Shown here: in pieces, positions 33,851-45,592 of the stretch
Layout: every line of letters begins with the position of its first letter
How positions within the stretch are numbered: the first letter of the stretch is position 1
NCBI RefSeq assembly: GCF_902686445.1
Contig: NC_062220.1
Location: 93,496,143-93,560,142, forward strand
Reading direction: 5' to 3'
Origin: Sciurus carolinensis
Lineage: Eukaryota; Chordata; Mammalia; Rodentia; Sciuridae
DNA length: 64,000 nt
Program-made: the position numbers and the translations under genes
The notes under the pieces: model-generated
Databases searched by the model: none
Told to the model about the DNA's origin: nothing
The model's input: the letters and a program-made list of their open reading frames with translations, nothing else

Positions 33851-34405
33851 GTCAGCTGTTAGGCTTGTGAATAAAAATCAAGCCACAATCGCCATTTACT
33901 CCACTCAATGTGGCCTCACCACTCAGAACGCTGTCAAGTGCAGCTTCCTCTTCACGGTTGCGAAGGAACGAGCACGACCCGATTTTTGAGAGCAACGGAG
34001 TATCTCGTGGGGAGTCCACAAGGGTTGAGATATAAGCGTAAACTGAAAACCAGGCTAGGAGCTCAAGATGAAGTCTTAAAATGGAACAGCGGCCCAAGCA
34101 GGAAAGATTATCAACAAGTTATGTTGTTAGTTTCATCTGCGGTAGCCTTGTCTTAATAGAAAGGAAGCAGAAAAATGTGTATGTATTGATAAGATGGGAA
34201 GACTGTACTCGGAAAACCGTTTTTCATTTCCATAGCAGGAGAATGCCGAAAACCTGGCAGATTCGATTCCTGTTGACCCTCTTTCCCTTCGTCCCGCCAG
34301 TATTTGCACAAAGACCCAAAGTCTCATGTATCACAACGTAGAGAATCTTTTCCTTGCTATGCCCCCCGACCTTTTTCTAAAAAGTTCTAAGAACTAATTC
34401 TGTAA
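33851..34405. other. Flank upstream of DPY19L1, unassigned
   Basis: Several short frames occur on both strands (for example 34081-34341 plus) without recognisable content. A divergent non-coding transcript from the CpG island could run here, but nothing in the sequence proves it. Confidence 0.35.
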
Positions 34406-34407
34406 GC

Positions 34408-34615
34408 CTGATGCGGTGGCCCATGCCTATAATCCCAGTCGCTCAGGAGGCTGAGGCCGGAGGATCTCAAGTTCATAACCAGCCTCAGCAACTTAGTGAG
34501 GCCCTGTCTCAAAAGGTGGTGGGGAATGGTGCTGGGGATGTGGCTCAGTGGTTAAACACCCGGAGTTAAGTCCCTGGTACCAAAAAAAATTTTTTTTTTT
34601 TTTTTTTTTTTTTTA
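34408..34615 (+). repeat. B1-ID dimeric SINE with long T tract
   Basis: B1 part (GCCTGATGCGGTGGCCCATG ... GAGGCCCTGTCTCAAAAGG) and ID part (GGTGCTGGGGATGTGGCTCA ... AGTCCCTGGTACC), followed by A8 and then a T-run at about 34589-34613. Confidence 0.9.
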
Positions 34616-35573
34616 TCAAGTCACATCATTCCACTTATCTCGATTGTTTTTCCAGGGCCTTCACTTGTCTGTAAGTTCTCTTCCTATATTTCTTTGCCTA
34701 GTGATTATTTTAATATTTGTGTTCATTCACTGTTAACACTTTTAAAAAGGGCAGTGGGTTCTTTTGTAAAAGGAAAGACTTTTGCCACACTAATTAATTC
34801 CTCATACTTCGTATAGTTTGTGAATTTTGATGTTTAGATATCTATTGAAGCAAGGAGTAACTATTTTTAGATACTGGTTTTTAAAAAAATGAAAGATGCA
34901 AAAGGCATGGATTCTAAAATAATGTGTCAATTGAATTCAGCGTTTCCTCTGAGATTAATGCTGAATTTATTTTTCATCAGGTTAAAAAATAATGTCTATT
35001 CAAGATAATAATATAATTTGGTGCTTGATATTTTAATGATTAGAAAGACACATGAGTAAAGAAAGGGCTTAACATTTGAACTACAATATTGGATTGCGTG
35101 TCTCTCTCTTATATATGAATTTAGGACTTGCTTCCTTTTAAGTTTTACCATTTTACCAGAGAAAATGCTGTTCAATGAATAAATTCATGCACAAATGCAG
35201 GAGACAACATAATGAAATGATCATAAACCTGAAAGTTACTTAGCTCTAGCCCTGTTCTGCCCAAGATCCTGAATTTCTGGAATATGCCCAGTCTTTTCTC
35301 TTCATCTTCACTTGTCCCTCAGAGCCAAGCCCAGAGCCGGCTATAAAAGTTTATTCAATTACATTGAAAAAGGACCACTTAAAAAACAGTTTTTATCACT
35401 TCCACTTCTTGGCTTGGCAACCATCTGGACAATCCCAGAAAGGGGCAATAAAAGGTTTTGGTGTTTTGTTTTGTTTCATTTGTGTTTGTTTTTTTGTTTA
35501 AGTCACTTTAGGCCATGTTCTATCCCCCTGTACCCCATGTTCTACCTTTACCTGCCCTGTATCTACAGCCAGG
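34616..35573. other. Intergenic, nothing recognised
   Basis: AT-rich DNA with no assignable feature. Confidence 0.4.
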
Positions 35574-35952
35574 TGTTTTAGTCAGCTTTTCTGCTGCTGC
35601 AACTAAAGGACCCCACCAGCACAACTATAAAGGAGTAAAGGTTTATTTGAGGGCTAGTCCAAAGAAGGCTGGCTCCATTCCTCAGGGCTAGAGGTAAGGC
35701 TGAACATCATGGCAGGATAGGGTGGCAGAGGGAAGTAGAGAAGTCTCCACTCTCCAGATACAAAATATGTAACCCATAGACACACCCCAATTCCCACCCC
35801 TTCCAGCCACGCCCTACCACTTCAGTTAATCCCATCGGGGTTAATTCACTGATTGTGTTAAGACTCTTACAACCTATTCATTTCTCCTCTGATCCTTCCT
35901 GCATCATCTCACATGTGAGCTTTTGGAGGATGCTTCGCATCAAACCATAACA
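35574..35952 (-). mobile_element. Solo LTR, rodent MaLR-like family
   Basis: A 379-bp element, TGTTTTAGTC ... CATAACA on the plus strand, with an exact 5-bp duplication CCAGG (35569-35573 and 35953-35957), as expected for ERVL-MaLR. On its sense strand it begins TGTTATGGTTTGATG and ends in a polyadenylation region. The LTR at 40586-41014 is the same family in the same orientation. Confidence 0.88.
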
Positions 35953-35964
35953 CCAGGGTACTCT

Positions 35965-36085
35965 AACTTTTTGAATCTGAGTTTCCTCATCCCTGCAATG
36001 GGAGTAATATAAACATCTACTTCACAGATTTACAAGAGTTAAATAAGGCTATGCAAAGTAACAATTACATCCATCAAAGTTATTG
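35965..36085 (-). repeat. MIR SINE fragment
   Basis: GAGTTTCCTCATCCCTGCAA, TGGGAGTAATATAAACATCT and GAGTTAAATAAGGC match a reverse MIR core. Confidence 0.75.
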
Positions 36086-37338
36086 CTTCATGAATGTTCA
36101 AAGTAATTGTCTAAATCGAAGTAATTGCTTGGTAAGTGTTTGAAGCAGTGGATGATCTACAAGGAAGATGGCAAGCTCTGTGTCCTCCTAGAGTCCAAGA
36201 CTGCAATCCAGGATGGACTGTGGGCCAAAGAATGAGAGGAGCAGAGGGCAGGTGATCAAGCACAGCCCTGCAATCTTGGGACCAGTCCTGCTATCCCTGG
36301 GCTTCAAGCTTCTCTGAGCCATCGAGTCCCCCCTGAATTATTCCCTGCCTACCCCTTGCACTTACAAAATTTCATGAGTCATTAAGCCTAGACAAAAATG
36401 TATCTCCTCATGCCTCCCTCCGGATAAAGGAGGATGCTTTCTCACTACAAGCTAAACTTTTGAGTACCGAAACAAAAGATTTTATTTGTTTAAAAAATGT
36501 TCAACTTCAGGAATGGAGATGGAGGAAATTATAAAGATGAAGTAAACTTAAAATGAATATGAAGAACATAAAATTATAAAGGAAGACAAGTGTGTGCAGA
36601 AAATAAAGTTTTAGAGATATTAAAGTGTAGGAACCATCAAAACATCAGATGGGCAATGGAAAGAGTAAATTTGATCAAGGGAATACTATGTTGCAAACCA
36701 GTCTCCTTTATTTTTTCATAATGGCATTTTAAAAAACCCTATTTGGAACTTCCAAATGCTCCCTTTTTCCTCTCACTTGCTCTCCTACCCATAGAGTAAC
36801 AAATGACAAATCTGTAGCATTTATTTCTTTATACCTTAAACTAGGTCATTTGGTACCTGTTTTGGAGAAGAGTTCTAGTGCTAAACTCTTACCTTCTGAC
36901 AGTTGTGTGGCTCAGCAGTTGGTTCTACCAAGGGTGGAACTTGCATAATCCCAGCACACTTCCTAGAAACCTAAAATGGGTACAACGAAGTGTATCTGTG
37001 TAACACTCAACTTTCAACAAAGCTCCACCATTAACTTGTCAATGTGTTTGTAATAATGTATTCCTATAGTCTGGTGAGAACAAATGTAAATTGCTACCTT
37101 ATTGCTCTTCAAACTTTATCTTCTGTCTTTCTTAGTAGCTGACCTTGTAATTTAAACTGTTCATGCTCCAGTGAATGTTCCTGAGAAACTCAGAGTTCAT
37201 TATTAGTCCTAGTTATAGTGTATCATCAAGAACCACTCTGTCGCAGAGGGGCATGACTGTCAAAGTGGAATCCCCGTAACCAAGGTCTTATGTCCATAGT
37301 GCCTTGGCAGGTATTAGAGACATTTAAAATTCATATAC
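36086..37338. other. Intergenic, nothing recognised
   Basis: Single-copy-looking sequence with no long frame or clear repeat. Confidence 0.4.
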
Positions 37339-37339
37339 T

Positions 37340-37548
37340 AACCAGTTGTGGTGGCGCATGACTGTAATCCCAATAGCTCAGGAGGTTGAGGCAGGGATTA
37401 CAAGAGTTCAAAGCCAGTCTCAGCAATTCACCGAGGTGCTAATCAACTCAGTGAGATCTTGTTTCTAAATAAAATACAAAAGAGAGCTGGGGATGTGGCT
37501 CAGTGGTGGAGTGCTTCTGAGTTCAATCTCCAGTACCCTCTCCCAAAA
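37340..37548 (+). repeat. B1-ID dimeric SINE
   Basis: ACCAGTTGTGGTGGCGCATG, ATCCCAATAGCTCAGGAGGT, then GAGCTGGGGATGTGGCTCAG and CAATCTCCAGTACC. Confidence 0.92.
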
Positions 37549-37907
37549 AAATTCACATGCTGACTCCTCCATCCCCAGAAGGTTTACAGTTCATTTGGAG
37601 AGGCACAGTAAGCAAGAACAAAATATAGTAATATAGCAAAATATGTGATTCAGAGCATAAGTACTAAAAGAATTCCAAAGAGAAGAGATGGTGACTGACT
37701 TGAGTTTTCAGGGAGGAAGTAAAATTTGGTCTAGATTTTATTTGAATGAAAGGGAATATGGAAAAGGCATAATGGGGAACAATATATTTCTGAAAATCTT
37801 AGTATACGACACATAGTTTGCGCTAATATGAACATCTTAAATCCTTTTTGAAATGATAAAGGGAAGAAATAACTAACATAAATTTGAGAAATATGGAAAT
37901 GGGTTAC

Positions 37908-38094
37908 TATAGGGTAAGGTGATGCATACCTGTAATCCCTGCAACTTGAGAGGCTGAGGCAGGAGGATCCCAAGTTTGAGGCCAGCCTCAGCAACTTAGT
38001 GAGGCCCTAAGCAACTTGGTGATCCCTATCTCAAAATAGAAAACAAGAAGGACTGGGAATGTGCCTTAGCAGTAAAGCATCTCTGGGTTCAACC

Positions 38095-38128
<34 letters not shown>
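37908..38128 (+). repeat. B1-ID dimeric SINE with 27-28 nt A tail
   Basis: ATAGGGTAAGGTGATGCATA, CAGCCTCAGCAACTTAGTGA and GACTGGGAATGTGCCTTAGC, then an uninterrupted A-run at about 38101-38128. A long pure tail suggests a fairly recent insertion. Confidence 0.92.
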
Positions 38129-38131
<3 letters not shown>

Positions 38132-38700
38132 ATGAGTTACGGAGTGAAAAATGAGTTAAGAAATGAGTGGAATGTTAAATGCCAGAGTGCCCTATCTCAT
38201 GTGACCTGGTTTTCAAAGCTCCTCAAATCTATTTAGATTGAGCAGATTTCTCCTCTAAAAGTGCTGAGCTCCACCCAACCTGAGAGTGGCCTTAGTAATA
38301 CTAGGAACCAAGAATCCACCTTGCTTGCATTCAAGAACTTGCTTACACGTATGAATTTGCTTACATCCAGCATGTCTCTACTAACTCCTTTTCAGAAACC
38401 TGAGCCTTTCTTTTACCTGCCCCAGACACAAGATTTAGAACCAATTCACTTATGTATCATATGACCAATCATGGGGTCTATCCCCAGTAACTAGAATAAG
38501 TACCTAGATGTATGGTATGATTTATTCTCCCACCTGCTAGCCAATTCTCTCTGCCTATCCTTTCCTTGGTGTTCTCCTGAAGCTTCCAATCTGTTCCTGT
38601 TACTCTTAGCTCTCTCCATGGCTCTTCCTCTTGAGTATGTCCAGAGGACGCTCGTGTGACAGGTTCATTCTCCCACAACTCCAGCCCTCTCCTTTCCCAC
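38129..38700. other. Intergenic, nothing recognised
   Basis: No assignable repeat. Short frames at 38261-38464 (plus) and 38478-38702 (minus) have no recognisable content. Confidence 0.4.
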
Positions 38701-40440
38701 AACTCCTTTCTGCCTCCTGGAAAGCTCCCCTGAATTCCTTGGCATATCTACTCTATTGATGGTGCCCTTACAGACTACCCATCATTCTCTTCTTCCCTGG
38801 TACGGTTCACCCCCATCCCCATCTCCAGGTTCCTACAAAGGCAGCACAGGGCCTCTCAGCTCCTTGCCATTCTCATGCCCAGGGGCATACACACTTAAAC
38901 CACGACATCTACGCACTTGGATGGTCTCATTCAACAACTTGTCATTACCTCCATCTGGCTTTACCTCTGAGTTTTAAAATTCTGACAGCTCAGTATCTAG
39001 TGTCCTCCCAATCTGTTTGGCAAGACCCATCACTGCAACTCGTGTCAATGACAGGGCCCATCAGTGAAACTCTCTCTGCCAGGATTCCACCTGCCTCTTC
39101 TGCATATTCCTTCCATCTCACCCACATGGCAGAATTTCACTGTCTAACATCAGATCTATACCCACACAGCTGAGGAGTGCTGGAGAGATCCCATAACTTG
39201 GAAGGCAGAAACCCCTATGGATTCTTAGTTCCCATCAGCAAATAGATCCTAAATCCTTCATTCCTCATTCTCCTGGCCCCTTTCTCCAGAGCAGAAATAG
39301 CAAATGTCTGCTGGACTCTTAAACCTGCACCTTGCCACCAACCCTATCACTTCGGGAAGATGACCTTTTCTCCCACTACATGGAGCAACTGGATACCATT
39401 CTGATGGCTTCCACATTCCACAGACTCACACATGATTCTCCTTCCCGCCCTTTGTAAGGAGGAACCCCTGGTCCATACACAACCAACCTCTCTTCCAGAG
39501 GCTATCCCATACCAAGCATACCATTCTGGTGCCTCGCTCTACCAAATAATTGCTTGCTCATCTTTCCACTCTTCTGACTGACTTCAAGTCTTACACATGT
39601 CTAAATGAGTCCTATCTTCACTAGAACCCTCCTCCAAACCAACATTTTCCCAAGACAACCACTCTCTTTCTCTTTCTTCTTCCTTCATTCATAGACATTC
39701 TTGTCAGAATTCCTTATACCTGCTATCTCTGCTTTCTCACTTTCCATTCACCCCAGGTTCGTGGAAGTCAGTCATCTGCAGTCATACTCCACAAAACTAC
39801 TGTAGTCAAGATCACGAATGACCTCCATGTTTCAAGGTGTTTAGCTAGTGTTTAACTATCTTCCATTCAACCACTCATTTCCTTTGGTTCCTCTGACCCA
39901 CACACTTTTGTGGTTTGTGATCCCTTTGTTTGCTCTCTGCCAGTCTCCCTTGAGGGCACTTCTTGTTTACAAATGTTGATGTCCCCTAGACTTCAAAGAT
40001 AAGCCTCTTTTTTACTTCACACATGTTCCCTGGGAAATCCCATGGTTGTCTTTCTGTTGCACATTTCTAAATCTGTGTCTTGAGCTCTCCTTCCTAGCCT
40101 CAGGCCCATATACCCAGCCACATATTGGATTTTTCACTGAGAAGTCTTTTTGGAGCATCCTCCTTCTTCTCCAGTCTCTTTATCTAACTAAATATCACCA
40201 CCATTTTCGCATTTGCTTATCCATGAAGTCATTTTTGTTCCTTCTCTGTTTTTTCCTACAACTAACCAATCACAGAATCCTGGTGATCCTGTCTTAGAAA
40301 TATCTCTCATTGATTTCCATCCTCACTGCCATAATCCAGCATCATGGCCCCCAGCAGCACCTCCTGACTGGTCTCCTTGTATCTTCTCATGCTTCCAGTC
40401 TTCCAGAAAGCTTTTTCTAACATGCTTGTCACTTCCCAGC
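38701..40440 (+). mobile_element. L2 LINE fragment, about 1.7 kb
   Basis: Pyrimidine-rich plus-strand sequence with L2 hallmarks, including TGTCTAACATCAGATCTATA, GTCAAGATCACGAATGACCT (near 39805), CCTAGCCTCAGGCCCATATA (near 40093) and GCAGCACCTCCTGACTGGTC. All frames are short. Assigned from overall pattern; the 5' part is the least sure. Confidence 0.65.
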
Positions 40441-40444
40441 CTTG

Positions 40445-40584
40445 AGGTGAGCTGTTTTGCTCTGCTACATACTCCTTCCATAAAAAGCCACAGGGCTAAC
40501 TATGAACTGAAACCTCCAAAACTGTCAATCAAATTAAACCTTTTCTCTTTATGAGCTGATTATCTCAGGTATTTGTTCTAATAC
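40445..40584 (+). repeat. 3' fragment of another MaLR LTR
   Basis: AACTGAAACCTCCAAAACTG, AATTAAACCTTTTCTC and GAGCTGATTATCTCAGGTAT match the polyadenylation-side end of a rodent MaLR LTR on the plus strand. The 5' part is missing. Confidence 0.6.
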
Positions 40585-40585
40585 C

Positions 40586-41014
40586 TATTTTAGTCAGCTT
40601 TTCACCACTGTGACCAAAAGAGAACTGACAATTTTAGAGGAGGAAAAGTTTATTCCAGGCTCACAGTTTCAGACATCTTAATCCATAGATGCTGATTTGT
40701 TGCTCTGGGTGGGAGGTGAGGCAGAACATCAGGGCAGAAGGGCGTGAAGGAGGACAACTCAGGACACGACCATCAGGAAGCAGACAGAGACAGCCGACTC
40801 GCCAGATAGAAAATTTATACCCCAAAGGCACGTCCCCAGTGATCCAGCTCCTCCAGCCACAGCCTACCCACCTTCAGTTACCATTCAGTTAATCCCTATC
40901 AGCTGATTAATGCACTGATTAGGTTGTCTCATGACCTAAACATTTCACCTTTAAACTTTCTTTCATTGTCTCACACATGAGCTTTTGGGGATACTTCACA
41001 TCTAAACCATAACA
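40586..41014 (-). mobile_element. Solo LTR, rodent MaLR-like family (second copy)
   Basis: TATTTTAGTCAGC ... ACCATAACA, about 429 bp, with 5-bp flanks ATACC and ATAAC (one mismatch). It shares TTTTAGTCAGCTTTTC, CCTCCAGCCACAGCC and ACACATGAGCTTTTGGGG-type segments with the copy at 35574-35952. It inserted next to the older LTR fragment on its left. Confidence 0.85.
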
Positions 41015-44000
41015 ATAACAAACAGCTAACAATATATAATACATTTTTTAAATAGATAAGTGAACCAAATCTTACATGACAAAACACTAATAAGGATTGC
41101 TAATAATTAGGATAGAGATTGGTTTAAGTCTAACCTTCCAAAGTATTCATTATACATTTCAAGACTGTTACTATTTATAGACAACCTTGCAGGAATACTT
41201 AAAAACTAAATGATTTAGAAGATTCAGTTGTTTTACTTATGAAACAGATATTAGTTCAGTCCACCTAAATTCATGCCAGGAATCTTGTTTCATTCTCAGG
41301 AAACTAAACTTAAGGGAATAACAGCAGATGAGTCATTGCCATAAGCAGTATACAATGCTTAGCAGGGCTTGAGTGAAGGAGCTCCCTTCTTTTGCCCACC
41401 AAGAAGCTCAATGTTGTTGCTACAATATCTGTTTTATAGCTGGCCACAGATTAGAGAGGAGTAACAGTAAGGACTATGTTTATGTCTTTCCAGAGAAAAC
41501 TAACGTGGTTTCCAGAAGCTGACTTTTGCACCTGGATCATGGATATTATGTCTAGGGGAGACAAGGTTGCATTTTAAGACCTGAAGTACAAAGTGCGATG
41601 AAATCATGCACTAGCCTTGATCTTGCTGTAAAGCAGTGTGTATCATACTAGGTTCCTAACAGCTTTGGGAGTAATGCGGTATATGGACTCTGTAGCCTCA
41701 GGAAGAATTGAAATCCAGTTGCCATTGACCCTAAGATATTAAAGGAATGAGGGACAGAAGAAAAGAAAGAACATATCACAATCCTTTCTGAGAACAATTT
41801 GTTTGTTGGGACAGTAGACAAAGAAGTAAGAAGTGGCATTAACTGAGCACACAGCTCAAAATTCCATCACTGGTTCCCTAACTGCACATTCTATGCACTT
41901 TTACCCATGGTTTAGCGGTTTCCACCTCTGGATGGAGTTAATTAGGGATGGGCATGATGATGCTAATGACAATTTAGGGCCAGTGATCTTCTTGACTCTG
42001 AGCCTTTCTCAATTCTCATTTGTTCAGAGTGTAAAAGTCAAAGAGAGTTAAGTTGCACTCTAGAATCCCCTGAAGAGATGCATAATAATCCCACCCAGAG
42101 GTTGGTCCTAATGCCAACATCTTGCTTTGTGAAATCTGAGGTTAGTCACACTCATATCTAAAGCAGTCTTGTGGGAAAGCCCACATTGACAAATCTACAT
42201 TTCCTTTGGCAGCTTAGCACAGCATGGAAAACCACACAGAGACTTGTCTGCTCACCTTTCCTCATCTCCCATGATGAAATAAACACGATTAGCTTTTTAA
42301 GAAGTTACCTATGTGGTACACCCAATTTTTTTGTTATCAGCTTCAAAGCTTTAATCTGCAATAATTTTTCTTCATGGCAATCAGACTTGCATGGAGAATC
42401 TGATGTGAGTTACCAGATGTAACAGAGAACTCTGTAATACAAGATGGCCCTCAATAGCAACCCTGAACTATCAAGCAATGTTTGGACATCTTTGAAACCA
42501 AACCCAGTCACACTCAATGGACAGTGAAATGAAAATATTGGAAAGTTAAATTTTTACAATTTGGTGAGTTAAATGCAAATATTTTTAAAAAGTTAGTTTG
42601 CCTTACTGCAACCTTATATGTTCTAAATTTCTTTTCTTTGGTCATTATTTTTGACAAATACATGCACTGCAAAAGTCATTGAGTGAATAAGTTGGTTGAG
42701 GGAGAAAGAGTATGAAGGTGTGGTGAGACAACAGGGAGACTTAACCCAGTGGTCCAGAAAATGGAGAGAAGATGGAGAGAAAGTAGGAAGGGGACAAATT
42801 AGCAGACCAGCAGCTCCTTGGAAGCTGGAGGCAGATGTAACACTGCAGTCCTTTATGCAGTTGGGTGTCGGGCCTCAGGGAAGATTCTCTGAAGCCCAGG
42901 ACAGGCCACCTGCTGACCCTGCTCCATCACTCCTTGGCTGCAACTGAGGAAGCTCCAGCTGCACTACTGTGTTTAGTGGTATTTCAGGATAGCTTTAGTT
43001 TAAAGATGGCACATCTGCTGAAAAAAGTAAAGTAAAATCCTTAGGGAGTTTGCTTAAAATGCAGATGATCAGCCCCTGTCCCTAAAGAGGGGGAAATTGG
43101 AGTAGGGCCTTAGTCTGTATGTCTGGCCAGGGAATTGTGATGCACCAGGTTCCTGTCCCACCTTGACAAGTGCTGGCCTGGAAGGCTGTTTAAATCTCAT
43201 TTACTCCAAAGTAATCAGTCCTGACTGTTGGAGATCCCATTCCCCAGTAGGTTAAGAAATGTTGTTCTTGTTTTACTTCTGTTTATGTCTGTTTTGCATT
43301 TTTTTTTTGAGGATACATAAGTATTTTCTCAAATCTCTCCATTATTAATGTTTAATGATCCATACATTGGTGAGACACACTTTCAGTAATCACATTTTCT
43401 CTATAGAAATCAGGAAAAAACAAAAGAGGTACATTTTCACAAAGTTTACCTTTCTTCCATCTTTACTGGAGTCTTATTTTGGAGGAATAGCTATTGAATG
43501 TCTATAGTAATTCTTCTTTAGTCGTTTAAGATGGCTTTTGGAAATAGGTCTTGAAAAACTGCCAAGAAAATGAAGTAGATAACAATAGGACATGTACTAT
43601 CTATAAAATGTTACAGACATATTATTTTGGGATCTGTTGAGTTAGAATATTTCAGAGTTGCCAGCATCATTGAGATCACCTGACTCTTTTCTTGGAACTT
43701 GAAGGAAGGTATCTCCAGCTGCTCAAGGGATACCCACAGTTCTGCCAGTTCTCATCCTTGAAGCTTTGACAACATTAAAATTATCTGAGAGGGTGTAAGA
43801 AATGCCAGTGCCCAGACATCTCTCCAGACCAATAAACCCAGACAGGGAGAGTGTCTGTAGCTTTTAGAAGTTTTCTCGGATGATTCTGCCAAATGGTGAG
43901 GCTAAGACCTACAGCTTTAAGAAAAAAAAAATGATCTCTTTCTTATTCCTTATAATATGATGGATGTTAACACATACTTAATTATCTTTCACACAATGTT

Positions 44001-44040
44001 TATAGAGTTAAAGGAAAAGCTAGTGGGATAACAAGGTTTA
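41015..44040. other. Intergenic; only weak MER5-like traces
   Basis: Mostly unassigned. Two MER5/hAT-like patches may be present at about 43035-43190 and 43765-43915, at low confidence. A 9-T run is at about 43299-43307. No coding or RNA gene was found. Confidence 0.4.
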
Positions 44041-44745
44041 TTTGTCCATTTTCTGTTACTATAACAAAATACCTGAGGCTTGATACTTTGCAAAGCAAAA
44101 AGGTTCATTTAACTCACAGTGCTGGAGGCTGAAAGTCCGAAATGTGGTTATGCCATCCATTCGATCTCTAGTATGAGCCGTCTGGCTACATTATAACATG
44201 GTGGGTGACATCATGGTGGGAGTGTGTATAAGAGGGAGAGAGCAGTCACATGGCGAGACAAGGAACAAGACAGATTCAGTGACCAAGCTTGCTCCTCTCC
44301 TCTCTTCCTCCTCTCCCTCCTCCCCCTCCTCTTCCTCTTCTTCTTCCTCTTCCTTCTTTTGTGGTACTAGGGATGGAACCCAGGGGTGCTTTACCCCTGA
44401 ACTAAATCCCCAGCCCTTTTTAAATTTCATTTTGAGATAGAGCCTCACTAAGTTTCCTTCCCAGGCTGGTCTTGAACTTACCTCAGCCTCCTGAGTATCT
44501 GGGATTACAAGCATGTGTCACCACACTTGGCTTGGCTTACTCTTATAACAATCCATTCTTGTGGGACCTGACCACGGTCTACACAAGGAGAGCTACATTA
44601 ATTTGTTCTGAAGGCAGCACCCTAAGGACCCAGCCACCTCTTATTCGGCCTCAGCTCTTGAAAGTTCCACTGCTTCTCAATGCTACCACACTGGGACGAA
44701 TCTTCCACACATGAGCCTTTGGAGGACACACTCAAACCATGTCCA
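44041..44745 (-). mobile_element. MaLR LTR interrupted by a SINE
   Basis: TCCATTTTCTGTTACTATAA, CAAAATACCTGAGGCTTGAT, and TCACAGTGCTGGAGGCTGAA begin a reverse MST/MLT1-like LTR. It resumes after the SINE with ACTCTTATAACAATCCATTC and ends AGCCTTTGGAGGACACACTC, AAACCAT. Host is split by the SINE at about 44280-44545. Confidence 0.85.
44280..44545 (-). repeat. B1-ID SINE with expanded CTCCT/CTTCCT tail
   Basis: A pyrimidine tract (TCCTCTCCTCTCTTCCTCCT ...) at 44292-44358 is the expanded tail. The reverse ID part (GGTACTAGGGATGGAACCCA) and reverse B1 part (CCTCAGCCTCCTGAGTATCT ... ACCACACTTGGCT) follow. Confidence 0.88.
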
Positions 44746-45418
44746 AACCACAGTGTCAGGAACACAGGAGATCATTCAGGCCACAAATCAACACTTGGAA
44801 CTTCTAAGGTGGGGCTTTGTCCCTGGCACAGGTCTCCATTTAGTCCCGGACACTAATCTAACCCAAAGTGCCCAGTATTTACATAGTATTGGTTGGAAAA
44901 TAGTTTGGAACTTCTATCTGGGATGCCAGAAATTCACTTTCAGAACCCAGCTGCTCCCCTCTGCCCAGCCCCAGCTTGGTTACAGCTCAGGTACGTAAGC
45001 AAATGTCTCCCCTCCTCCCCTTTCCCTGGACTGGCAAGAAACAGAAAGAGCCCAAAAGTGATGGATATAGGAGGGAGAAATGAATCAAGGTGCAAGTCTG
45101 AGAGCCAGTGAAGAAAGTCATGAAATATTTTGGAGAAAAGCTCCTTGTGCCAAATCTCATTTTTCCTGGAGTTACCAGAGCACACGACATTTCAGGAGCC
45201 AGCCAAGGGAGAGGCCCAAGGAATTTGAAGTATCAGGGAAACAAAAGAAATCCAGGCTTAGGCAACCCACATATTTATGTATGGTTATGATTGAACATAG
45301 TAATGGTACATTTGTTCTTTACATCCAAAGACAAGAAAACCAATAAAATGTCAGGGAAAACACTCATCAGGGGAAAGTCTCACCCTAACAAATAATAATA
45401 CCTCCCACAAAACTAGCC
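44746..45418. other. Intergenic, nothing recognised
   Basis: Overlapping short frames on both strands between 44893 and 45346 carry no recognisable domains. Confidence 0.35.
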
Positions 45419-45419
45419 T

Positions 45420-45592
45420 CTACCAGGCCCAGGCATTGGACTAAGGTTTTATAATTCTCAAACATTAGCTTGTATAATTCTCAAAACAACCTATAATGTG
45501 CATACTTTCATTTTCTCCAGGTTGTAAGAGAAAGCACACAGAAAGGCTGAATAACTTGCTCAAGGTCACACAGTGAGTCAGTCAGATAGGCC
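45420..45592 (+). repeat. MIR SINE
   Basis: AGGCATTGGACTAAGGTTTT, AATTCTCAAAACAACCTATA, TTCATTTTCTCCAGGTTGTA and AACTTGCTCAAGGTCACACA follow the MIR consensus. Confidence 0.85.

Noticed and set aside
35574..41014. A single provirus bounded by two LTRs
   Set aside because: Each LTR has its own flanking duplication, and the DNA between them contains MIR, B1-ID and L2 sequence rather than retroviral genes.
44191..44514. 107-codon minus-strand frame with a long Glu run
   Set aside because: The Glu run is the expanded SINE tail read in reverse; the rest is SINE and LTR.
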